From the NCBI GenBank assembly GCA_001940725.1, contig MDVR01000166.1, forward strand, positions 1 through 10,084: a stretch of DNA of 10,084 nt, given 5' to 3'. The position numbers were made by a program, and so were the translations under genes. The stretch's first letter is position 1, and the number at the start of each line of letters is the position of its first letter. This DNA is from Candidatus Heimdallarchaeota archaeon LC_2 (GTDB lineage: Archaea; Asgardarchaeota; Heimdallarchaeia; Heimdallarchaeales; Kariarchaeaceae). This document shows, piece by piece, positions 1 to 5,498 of this stretch. A model generated the notes under the pieces. That model made no database searches, had not been told where the DNA came from, and worked only from the letters and a program-made list of their open reading frames with translations.

Positions 1-75
1 TTAGATTCTCATGGTCTGTCTCTTGTTATTCTAATTTCATTCCTTTTTTTTGTCTGGACAACTCAAAGAATCTAA
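1..75 (+). CDS. C-terminal end of a membrane-anchored protein (5' end outside window)
   Basis: Frame 1 is open from the first base to a TAA at 73-75 and encodes 24 residues beginning LDSHG and ending TTQRI. Residues 7-20 (LSLVILISFLFFVW) are strongly hydrophobic and are followed by a short polar tail with one arginine. This is the usual appearance of a C-terminal membrane anchor on an archaeal surface or secreted protein. The family cannot be named because the body of the protein lies upstream. The gene converges on the minus-strand gene ending at 127, with about 50 bp between the two stops. The reading is supported by the hydrophobic run ending cleanly at a stop, but 24 codons could be open by chance in AT-rich DNA. 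Confidence 0.5.
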   Translation, partial: LDSHGLSLVILISFLFFVWTTQRI

Positions 76-126
76 TAAAGACAATAAAGATCATAATGGT
101 ACAGATATCACGATTCCATCATGTGT

Positions 127-624
127 TTATGTCATTTTATCAATAGCTTGACCCACTATTTCTATACATGAAACACATAATTCAACATTAGAATTATCAA
201 TTTCCAAAAGCTCATCATAATTCATATGATTTGTAAATGATTGATATTTACTAACTTCTCCATCCCAATCCTTAAGGTCCATTTCGTAAACGCTTAAAAA
301 TTTAGAACTTATCTCAGTTAGTGATTGAGTGTACTTATCACGAATTGCATGATCATCAGAAGGATTTGTAAGCATGACTGCTGTTAATTTTTCTCGAGTC
401 TCCATAAAAACATCCCATTGACCAAGTTTCATATGGCGTAGGTCCCCCCCAAATTCACCAGCTATTAAATTAATGCTTGTTATAAAACTGCTGAATAAAG
501 TTGATTTTTCCATAACTGCATTATGATGCTTGTGCTCTTCACTACAACAATCTATTCCTTTTTCAAAACTACCTGTATATAGGGGAATCCCAGAAGGGTG
601 AAGAAGAAGTAGATGTCTAATCAA
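127..624 (-). CDS. Longin-like domain protein, Asgard type (hypothetical)
   Basis: This encodes a 165-residue soluble protein. It opens with a short beta strand followed by a turn (RHLLLLHPSGIPLYTG, residues 3-18), then a helix (about 38-60), further strands, and a long helical part with a WDGE element near residue 121. The pattern 'hydrophobic strand, H-x-S-G-I-P-L-Y, long helix, W-x-G' resembles the small longin or roadblock-like proteins common in Asgard archaea, some of which are thought to work with small GTPases. That assignment is from memory of the family and is not proven here. Translation starts at TTG (622-624); an in-frame TAG lies two codons upstream and the predicted first strand starts immediately, so no other start fits. 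A C-terminal CVSC pair is visible but isolated. No GTPase gene is in the window, so no partner can be named. Confidence 0.6.
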   Translation of the reverse strand: MIRHLLLLHPSGIPLYTGSFEKGIDCCSEEHKHHNAVMEKSTLFSSFITSINLIAGEFGGDLRHMKLGQWDVFMETREKLTAVMLTNPSDDHAIRDKYTQSLTEISSKFLSVYEMDLKDWDGEVSKYQSFTNHMNYDELLEIDNSNVELCVSCIEIVGQAIDKMT

Positions 625-721
625 GATCTAATCAAAATAAATTATGATAATTTACTTATATTAGAATTTCTAATAAGCCAATAAACATTCGCTTAATGAT
701 TATATTTACTATTTGATTTGA

Positions 722-904
722 TTTAAAGCAATATTTGATTTATTACCACCTAGACCTGCAATTGATACTTTGCGGTTAATATTAATTAATGATTGGCCCC
801 TTTCTTCATTAATTTATGAAATTTCATTATTATTCACTTTAACGGTAGTTTACCTGCCAGTTGGAATATATGCATATTCAAGAAAACATCTTCGAACACA
901 GTAA
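722..904 (+). pseudogene. C-terminal remnant, probably of an ABC-2 type transporter permease
   Basis: Frame 2 is open for 60 codons between a TGA at 719-721 and a TAA at 902-904, with no ATG or GTG start. The translation has LLPPRPAIDTLRLIL (about residues 7-21), a short amphipathic stretch, then a membrane segment (about 34-52, LLFTLTVVYLPVGIYAYS) and a basic tail SRKHLRTQ. ABC-2 family permeases typically end this way: an 'LPPxxAxxxLR' region before the last transmembrane helix and a positively charged cytoplasmic tail. The resemblance is by pattern only. The earlier membrane helices and the ATPase partner are absent upstream, where stops are dense, so this is read as a relic of a deleted gene. 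It could instead be the end of another polytopic membrane protein. Confidence 0.45.
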
Positions 905-1085
905 TGTTTCATTTTTGTCAAATCAAAAATTCATAAAATTATATCGTTTTACCTTGTTTATGACTTCAATAATATTTTTTCTTTTAGGTAGAAGCGAAAT
1001 ATTGTCTATTTTTTCTCCATCGTTTCTACATTTCCATAACTTTGATCGAGTAATTACATTTATGGGGTTTGTTGGCTGTAGATGA
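861..1085 (+). CDS. Doubtful small membrane ORF
   Basis: This 74-codon frame starts at TTG (861), with an ATG alternative at 870. It overlaps the last 44 bases of the upstream permease-like remnant in a different frame. Residues 31-43 (FTLFMTSIIFFLL) form one hydrophobic segment flanked by lysine and arginine, and the rest is aromatic-rich. No ribosome binding site or clear promoter precedes it, and I recognise no family. It could be a small membrane protein, another relic, or chance: AT-rich DNA readily gives open frames coding for F, I and L. It is listed because nothing else explains 905-1085. Confidence 0.22.
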   Translation: MEYMHIQENIFEHSNVSFLSNQKFIKLYRFTLFMTSIIFFLLGRSEILSIFSPSFLHFHNFDRVITFMGFVGCR

Positions 1086-1210
1086 AATATTCATCAAATG
1101 CTATGAAAATGAAATTAATTTAAATATTATTAACTGATATGTAAATGCTACTAATCACAAAATATTATATATTTGAAAATTTAGAATTCAAGTAGTAAAA
1201 ACAATAAAAC

Positions 1211-1215
1211 AGGAG
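1211..1215 (+). promoter_or_regulatory. Ribosome binding site of the first TPR gene
   Basis: AGGAG lies in the leader of the first TPR gene. The core acAGGA is followed by exactly 13 bases and then ATT at 1228. In the twin gene acAGGA (ending at 2870) is followed by exactly 13 bases and then ATG at 2884. The conserved spacing fixes 1228 as the ancestral start position even though the codon there is not ATG. Confidence 0.55.
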
Positions 1216-1227
1216 TTGTAATATACT

Positions 1228-2754
1228 ATTTCGATTGATTCGACTATAATTAAATTAGAAGATGATATCGAAAAAGGAAGGTATGAAAGCGTTAAACAAG
1301 AGATATTAGTGCTAAAAAACACAAAACTTAATGTGAAGGAATTAATAATTTTAGATTTATTTTTATCCAGGGTTCTAAGAGAAACTGGAGATATTAAAGA
1401 ATCAAGCACACTCAGTAAATTATTAGTAGAAACAGCAGAAACATTAAATGATGAAAGATTAATTATTGAAGCTTATCTTGAAAATGCTTATTGTCTTTGG
1501 TATGCAGGTGATTTTGATGAAGGAATTCAATTCTGTAACCATGCACAAAATATTATGAGTAAAAGCGATGGTGATTACAAAAAATTATATGCCCGATCGC
1601 AGATCATTTTAGGAAATTTGATTGGAGATCAAGGAGATTTAGATATGGCCTTAAAATATTATACCGACGCGTTGAAATCTTATAGATCTATTAACGATAA
1701 AGATGGAATTGCTTACTCTTTAAATAATCTAGGAACATAATATAATTTTCGCGGGAATTTAGATGAGGCACTGATTTGTTACGAAAAAAGTGGAGAACTT
1801 TTCGAGGAACTGGAAAATCCCATTAACATTGCAATGTCTCTAGGTAATATTGGCTATATCTATTTAAACAAAGGAGATTTGGATGCGGCTTTAGATTGTT
1901 TGTTGAGATCACACAAAATATTGGTCGAAATTAATGATAAGGTGTATTTGCCCGTTACTAAAACTAATATCGGGAATTTTTATTATGCCAAAGGACAGTA
2001 TCAGACTGCCTTGATCTATTTCAAGGAAAGTTTAGCTTTATTTGAAACATTAGAAAATAATCTATGGATTTCTGAAACACTCCTATACTATATTTTAGCA
2101 TATTGTGAAGTTGATTTGAATGGTGCAATAGATTTACTCAATAAATTTGAGAAAATCGCTGAATCTGATCAAAACAAATCAAAATTAATAGATATCAGAT
2201 ATAAACTCATGAAATCCATTGTTCTCAAGAAAACAAATAGATTAGAAAATATTGTGAAAGCAGAAAAATTACTATATCAAATTGTTGACAATGAAGAGAT
2301 ATTGGACTATGCTGTTACTTTAATGGCGATGAAACATTTAGCAGATTTATTAATATTGGAATTGAAGCTTCAGGATGATGAGACAATTTTAATTGAACTA
2401 ATAAATTTAATCTCAAAGTTGAACGATAGTGCCCTTATCCATGGTTCTCGTAGAATCCAGGTGCAAACCTATATTTTGTTTGCTAAGGTAAAAATATTAA
2501 GTGGAGATTTTCAATCGGCTGTGGAAAGTTTGGATTTTGCAGAAAAAATTGCTAAAGAAGATGGATTAGAAAAGTTAGAGAAGGAAGCTTTGCTTGAAAA
2601 AGACCAAATTGTACAAAAAGCAAGCATGTATGAGCGAGCTTATGGTGATTTAACTAACATACAAGAAAAATTGCAGCAGGCCAATGTAGAAGCTTATCTA
2701 AATGAAATTTTAGTAAATGGTATTTTACAATATAAACAAAATAGTAATAAATAA
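1228..2754 (+). pseudogene. TPR-repeat protein, first tandem copy, with ATT at the start position and an internal stop
   Basis: Read through its stop, this frame gives 508 codons, collinear with the 507-residue TPR protein just downstream. Both share an N-terminal helix ending GRY or GKY, the LRETG-x-x-KES motif, an ENAY-x-x-WY element, four consecutive TPRs with LNNLG, GNIGYIY and TNIGNFYYAKG signatures, then a helical C-terminal half ending in an EAYLNEIL segment. TPR helices bind other proteins; the partner is unknown. Two lesions are visible. The start position reads ATT, exactly where the twin has ATG (16 residues before the shared glycine in both), and the next normal start is GTG at 1309. 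An in-frame TAA at 1738-1740 falls in the first helix of a TPR, at the twin's Ala172 position. The frame is the same before and after, so this is not a frameshift. A recent pseudogene is most likely; a sequencing error at 1738 or two separate products (1309-1740 and 1834-2754) remain possible. Confidence 0.75.
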
Positions 2755-2760
2755 TTAACT

Positions 2761-2776
2761 ATTTTCGATCGAAAAT
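2761..2776. repeat. Perfect 16-bp palindrome after the first TPR gene
   Basis: ATTTTCGATCGAAAAT reads the same on both strands and begins six bases after the TAA at 2752-2754. As RNA it could fold into a 6-bp stem with a GAUC loop, a weak terminator-like hairpin. As DNA it has the symmetry of a dimeric repressor site upstream of the second TPR gene. It lies about 107 bp from the next start, which is rather far for an operator. Confidence 0.4.
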
Positions 2777-2845
2777 CATTCTGTTACATGGTTAGCTTAA
2801 ATTAACATATTGATTACATATTTAGACATTATCAGCAGATAACCC

Positions 2846-2853
2846 AAATATAT
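2846..2853 (+). promoter_or_regulatory. Possible TATA box for the second TPR gene
   Basis: AAATATAT is centred about 34 bases upstream of the ATG at 2884. An archaeal TATA box directs initiation about 25 bases downstream, which would give a very short leader, and that fits poorly with the AGGA at 2867-2870. In DNA this AT-rich the match may be chance. Confidence 0.25.
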
Positions 2854-2866
2854 TCTTAGATATTAC

Positions 2867-2870
2867 AGGA
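2867..2870 (+). promoter_or_regulatory. Ribosome binding site of the second TPR gene
   Basis: acAGGA precedes the ATG at 2884 by 13 bases, the same element and spacing as in the leader of the tandem twin at 1211. The spacing is long for a Shine-Dalgarno site, but its conservation between the two copies suggests shared ancestry of the leaders or function. Confidence 0.4.
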
Positions 2871-2883
2871 TAGTATATAATTT

Positions 2884-4407
2884 ATGTTACACCTAGATGA
2901 ACTTGCGAACATAGAAAATCTGCTAGATCTAGGAAAATATGATGATGTTAAAACGCAGATTTCAGATTTAAAACAAAAAATTAAACATAAAAATAGTGAA
3001 GTGGATTTAGAACTTCTATTTGCAAGATACCTACGTGAAACTGGAAATGCTAAGGAATCAGAACGACTAACAGACAACCTGATAATAAAAGCTAAAGAAT
3101 TGCAAAATTCATTGTTATTGACAAAAACATACATAGAAAATGCTTATGATAACTGGTATTTGGGATTTCATAATAAATCTATTGAGCGAGGTCTTGATGC
3201 ATTGAATTTATCAAAAAGAGATAAATCTAAAGAAAGTCAAGTACTAACTGCGAAAAGTAATAACTTAATAGGCAATGTCGAAATAGAGAGAGGGAATTCT
3301 ACCGCTGCGATTAATTATTATACTGTTGCACTACAAATTCATCAAGAACATGGAAACAAAATGGGTTCAGCTTATGTATTGAACAATCTTGGATTTGCAT
3401 ACTCATATTTAGGAAGATTAAATGCCGCTCTCTCTCATTATGAAAAAAGTAAAGATTTATTCACATCACTTGATAACGAACATCTTATCGCAATTTCGAT
3501 GGGTAATATTGGTCAGATTTACATTTTGAAAGGTAATTTAGAGAAGGCTTTGGAGCTTTCCCTAAAATCAATATCCGTTTTAGAAAGAATTGGTAATGCT
3601 CAGTCTTTAGCTGAATTTAGTACTAATATTGGCCAGATTTATCATGCAAAAGGTGAACTCGAGAAGGCAATCAAATATTATAAGAAAAGTTTAGATATTT
3701 TATTACATCAAGATAACGATGTTTGGGTTTCTTTTGCTCTTTTTTATTATATATTGGCAAATGCAGATTATGATTTGGAAGAAGCAAAAATCTGGTTAGA
3801 AAAATTAAGATCTTTTCTCGAAGTCGAAGATAGAGATACTTCTTTGATTCAATTGCGATACAATATTGCCGCAGCAGTTTTATTAATTAAAACATCTAGA
3901 TTAACAAATCTGGTTAAAGCTGAATCATTACTAAAGGAAATCCTCAATAATGATACAGTGGATGATTACAGTATAACGATATTGGCTATCAAAAATTTAG
4001 CAGATATTAGGCTGGTCGAGTTGCGTCTTTTTACTGATAGTGTAAATCTAAAAGAATTATTAGATTTAATTGCTAAAATGACAGATCTTTCAAAATTACA
4101 TGGTAGTTTCATTACCGAGACACAATCACTAATACTTTATGCAAAATTGAAATTAATTGAAGGTGAATTTGAAGTCGCCAATTCTTCCTTGAATGAAGCT
4201 TTGATAATTGCTAAGAATCATGGATTGGTAACTCTTGCAAATGAAATAAATGAAGAAATTAAGAAATTATATAATGAAGTAAATAAGTATGAGACAATGT
4301 TTAGGGATTCAAAAATAATGGAATTACAAATAGAAGTTGGTGAAGTAAGGGAATATTTGAATAAAATCCTATCTAGTGGTATTTTGAGAGGAAAAAGACA
4401 GAATTAG
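2884..4407 (+). CDS. TPR-repeat protein, second tandem copy (intact)
   Basis: This 507-residue, soluble, lysine- and glutamate-rich protein starts at ATG, the only ATG-started intact gene here. Clear TPR units run at about 124-157, 163-197, 203-236 and 243-277, each with the small-residue and aromatic pattern of the family (LNNLGFAYSYLGRLNAALSH, TNIGQIYHAKGELEKAIKYY). Residues 1-120 form degenerate helical pairs including LRETGNAKES (50-59) and YIENAYDNWY (83-92). The C-terminal half (280-460) is also helix-turn-helix in character, with weaker TPR-like units, and the end (460-500) may be a coiled coil. TPR arrays act as protein-binding scaffolds; no enzyme domain or membrane segment is visible. 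The length and whole layout match the damaged copy upstream, so the two arose by tandem duplication. Such long TPR proteins are abundant in Asgard genomes; the partner is unknown. Confidence 0.85.
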   Translation: MLHLDELANIENLLDLGKYDDVKTQISDLKQKIKHKNSEVDLELLFARYLRETGNAKESERLTDNLIIKAKELQNSLLLTKTYIENAYDNWYLGFHNKSIERGLDALNLSKRDKSKESQVLTAKSNNLIGNVEIERGNSTAAINYYTVALQIHQEHGNKMGSAYVLNNLGFAYSYLGRLNAALSHYEKSKDLFTSLDNEHLIAISMGNIGQIYILKGNLEKALELSLKSISVLERIGNAQSLAEFSTNIGQIYHAKGELEKAIKYYKKSLDILLHQDNDVWVSFALFYYILANADYDLEEAKIWLEKLRSFLEVEDRDTSLIQLRYNIAAAVLLIKTSRLTNLVKAESLLKEILNNDTVDDYSITILAIKNLADIRLVELRLFTDSVNLKELLDLIAKMTDLSKLHGSFITETQSLILYAKLKLIEGEFEVANSSLNEALIIAKNHGLVTLANEINEEIKKLYNEVNKYETMFRDSKIMELQIEVGEVREYLNKILSSGILRGKRQN

Positions 4408-4411
4408 ATTA

Positions 4412-4435
4412 CTAAGAAATCTATTATTTTCTTAG
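4412..4435 (+). terminator. Hairpin after the second TPR gene
   Basis: CTAAGAAA (4412-4419) and TTTCTTAG (4428-4435) are perfect inverted 8-bp arms around an 8-base loop, starting four bases after the stop at 4405-4407. The right arm begins within a T-rich run (TTTTC), and archaeal RNA polymerases terminate on such U-tracts. The stem is AT-rich and so not very stable. The position right behind the gene is the main support. Confidence 0.45.
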
Positions 4436-4487
4436 CTTAATCGAACTGTTTCATGTTATCCACAAAGTCAATTTCATATACTTCTAG

Positions 4488-4495
4488 GTTTAAAG
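4488..4495 (+). promoter_or_regulatory. Possible TATA box for the zinc protein gene
   Basis: GTTTAAAG is centred about 30 bases before the TTG start at 4521. An archaeal TATA box at this distance would give a leaderless or nearly leaderless mRNA, which fits the absence of a ribosome binding site there. The match is short and AT-rich, so support is modest. Confidence 0.3.
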
Positions 4496-4520
4496 AATGA
4501 TGTAGGAACGGTAATTATAT

Positions 4521-4847
4521 TTGTCAATACCTGGTCAATATTTCTGTAAAGGTTGTTTAAAACCCATTTCTAATGTAAGAAATGAAGGGAAATGTAATTC
4601 TTGTTTGGCAAAAGAAATGCAGGTAATGCGAGCAGGTAATTATTGCGATCACTGCAGAACTCCAGCAACCAAATCCATGATTTACATAAATAATAAAACT
4701 AAGAAAAGATATTGTGTAGACTGTAGGGCTGAATTCAGGCAACAATTAATTTTGAAAGGAATGGAAACTGAACTTGCTACAAAAATTATGATAACTGATT
4801 TTATTTTAATTAATGATCCAACAAAGAAAACTAGAGTGCATAAATAG
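4521..4847 (+). CDS. Small zinc-binding protein with four CxxC pairs
   Basis: The protein has 108 residues and four CxxC knuckles: C9/C12, C25/C28, C42/C45 and C65/C68. Pairs one and two, and pairs three and four, can each bind one zinc, so two treble-clef or ribbon-like modules are expected in the first 70 residues, followed by a basic helical tail (about 69-108). Start choice: an in-frame TAA at 4512 and no other start codon before C9 leave TTG at 4521 as the only option. No family is recognised. Double zinc ribbons of this kind bind nucleic acid, ribosomes or proteins, but no specific role can be read here. The tail is lysine- and arginine-rich and compatible with RNA or DNA contact. The gene converges on the NUDIX gene with 27 bp between stops. 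Confidence 0.75.
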   Translation: MSIPGQYFCKGCLKPISNVRNEGKCNSCLAKEMQVMRAGNYCDHCRTPATKSMIYINNKTKKRYCVDCRAEFRQQLILKGMETELATKIMITDFILINDPTKKTRVHK

Positions 4848-4874
4848 AAATCAACAATCAATCAAACTCAAAGA

Positions 4875-5369
4875 TTAATAATCAAAACCTGTTACATGTT
4901 CTAGTTTATGAGAGATTAATTTTTTCATATCTGCTGAAAACCAAAATGTACCCTTCAATAATTCACCCGATAATATTTTAGGCAACCAATATTTATCGTC
5001 TTCCCACATTAAATCATATGGGATTTCATCAATTTTTATCCACTCTCCCCTTGCTTCCTCTGTCTCTATTAATTCACCAACATATTTACTTGATGTAAAC
5101 ACATGAACTTTCCATTTTGGACTTTTAGTGTTTCCAAAATAAAAATCTAAGATCGCTTTTTTCAGAAGATTCTTAGGTTGAATTCCAGTTTCTTCGAAAG
5201 TTTCCCTAATTGCACCCGTAATTATTGATTCAGTTTGTTTTACTTTTCCCCCCGGACCATTTATTTTTCCCTCTCCAAAACCTCTTTTTTTATTTATTAA
5301 TAAGATATTTTCATTATTGATAATGAAACAGAGTGTTGCATTTGTTGTTTGAGTATTAGTTTCAATCAA
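4875..5369 (-). CDS. NUDIX hydrolase, MTH1-type 8-oxo-dGTP diphosphatase
   Basis: This 164-residue enzyme probably hydrolyses oxidised purine nucleoside triphosphates (8-oxo-dGTP, 2-hydroxy-dATP) to the monophosphate, keeping them out of DNA. The NUDIX box G-x5-E-x7-REUXEE-x-GU is complete at residues 41-63 (G41, E47, R55, E56, E59, E60, G62), which bind the catalytic Mg2+. Beyond the box, the order of motifs follows human MTH1: KRGFGEGKINGPGGKV (28-43), HVF (89-91), EW (109-110), IPYDLMWEDDKYWLP (116-130) and KGTFWF (139-144). N37, W122, D124 and D125 match the MTH1 residues N33, W117, D119 and D120 that recognise the oxidised base (known family fact; alignment by eye). TTG is the first possible start after an in-frame TGA. 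The length is close to the usual 156 residues. It diverges from the aminopeptidase gene across 129 bp. Confidence 0.88.
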   Translation of the reverse strand: MIETNTQTTNATLCFIINNENILLINKKRGFGEGKINGPGGKVKQTESIITGAIRETFEETGIQPKNLLKKAILDFYFGNTKSPKWKVHVFTSSKYVGELIETEEARGEWIKIDEIPYDLMWEDDKYWLPKILSGELLKGTFWFSADMKKLISHKLEHVTGFDY

Positions 5370-5428
5370 GACTGGAATGGCATTGAATCAAAAGATGAAT
5401 AGGTTTATCATTTAAGAATTTTAAATCA

Positions 5429-5444
5429 CAAGATAATTATCTTG
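5429..5444. promoter_or_regulatory. Perfect 16-bp palindrome in the divergent NUDIX/M1 control region
   Basis: CAAGATAATTATCTTG is an unbroken palindrome, 60 bases from the NUDIX start and 55 bases from the M1 start, near the middle of the 129-bp spacer. Placed between two divergent promoters, it is well sited as an operator for a dimeric winged-helix regulator acting on both genes. No regulator gene is nearby. A chance 16-bp palindrome in about 130 bp is unlikely, though AT richness raises the odds. Confidence 0.45.
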
Positions 5445-5470
5445 AAATGTTGCTAGTTCTATCTGATAGT

Positions 5471-5480
5471 ATTTAAGTAT
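5471..5480 (+). promoter_or_regulatory. Possible TATA box for the M1 aminopeptidase gene
   Basis: ATTTAAGTAT is centred about 23 bases upstream of the GTG at 5499. This predicts a transcript starting at or next to the start codon, that is, a leaderless mRNA. No Shine-Dalgarno sequence lies in front of the GTG, which agrees. The palindrome at 5429-5444 sits just upstream of this element. Confidence 0.35.
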
Positions 5481-5498
5481 CCTAAAGCCTCTACTGTC

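Larger units (their letters stand above)
625..1227. other. Gene-poor region with decayed coding sequence
   Basis: This roughly 600-bp stretch separates the minus-strand longin-like gene from the first TPR gene. It is very AT-rich and contains a truncated membrane-protein remnant (722-904), an overlapping doubtful small ORF (861-1085), and about 140 bp of leader before the TPR gene. Stops are frequent in all frames of 625-721. An AT-rich stretch at about 1160-1172 (core attatatattt) could be a TATA element for the TPR gene, leaving a leader that includes the AGGAG at 1211-1215. No terminal inverted repeats, transposase or RNA gene were seen. Confidence 0.5.

Noticed and set aside
1738..1740. 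Reassigned stop codon (TAA read as an amino acid)
   Set aside because: TAA ends other genes here in the normal way, for example at 2752-2754 and 7983-7985 and on the minus strand at 4875-4877, and the twin gene has no internal TAA.
1738..1840. Programmed frameshift within the first TPR gene
   Set aside because: The frame before and after the stop is the same, so a frameshift would not bypass it. Only read-through or a later restart would.
1188..3134. Minus-strand open frames at 1188-1409 and 2856-3134
   Set aside because: They lie antisense to the two TPR genes, whose plus-strand translations match each other along the whole length. The minus-strand peptides have no recognisable features.
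4557..4745. Minus-strand open frame inside the zinc protein gene
   Set aside because: It is the shadow of a gene whose four CxxC pairs are clearly real on the plus strand.
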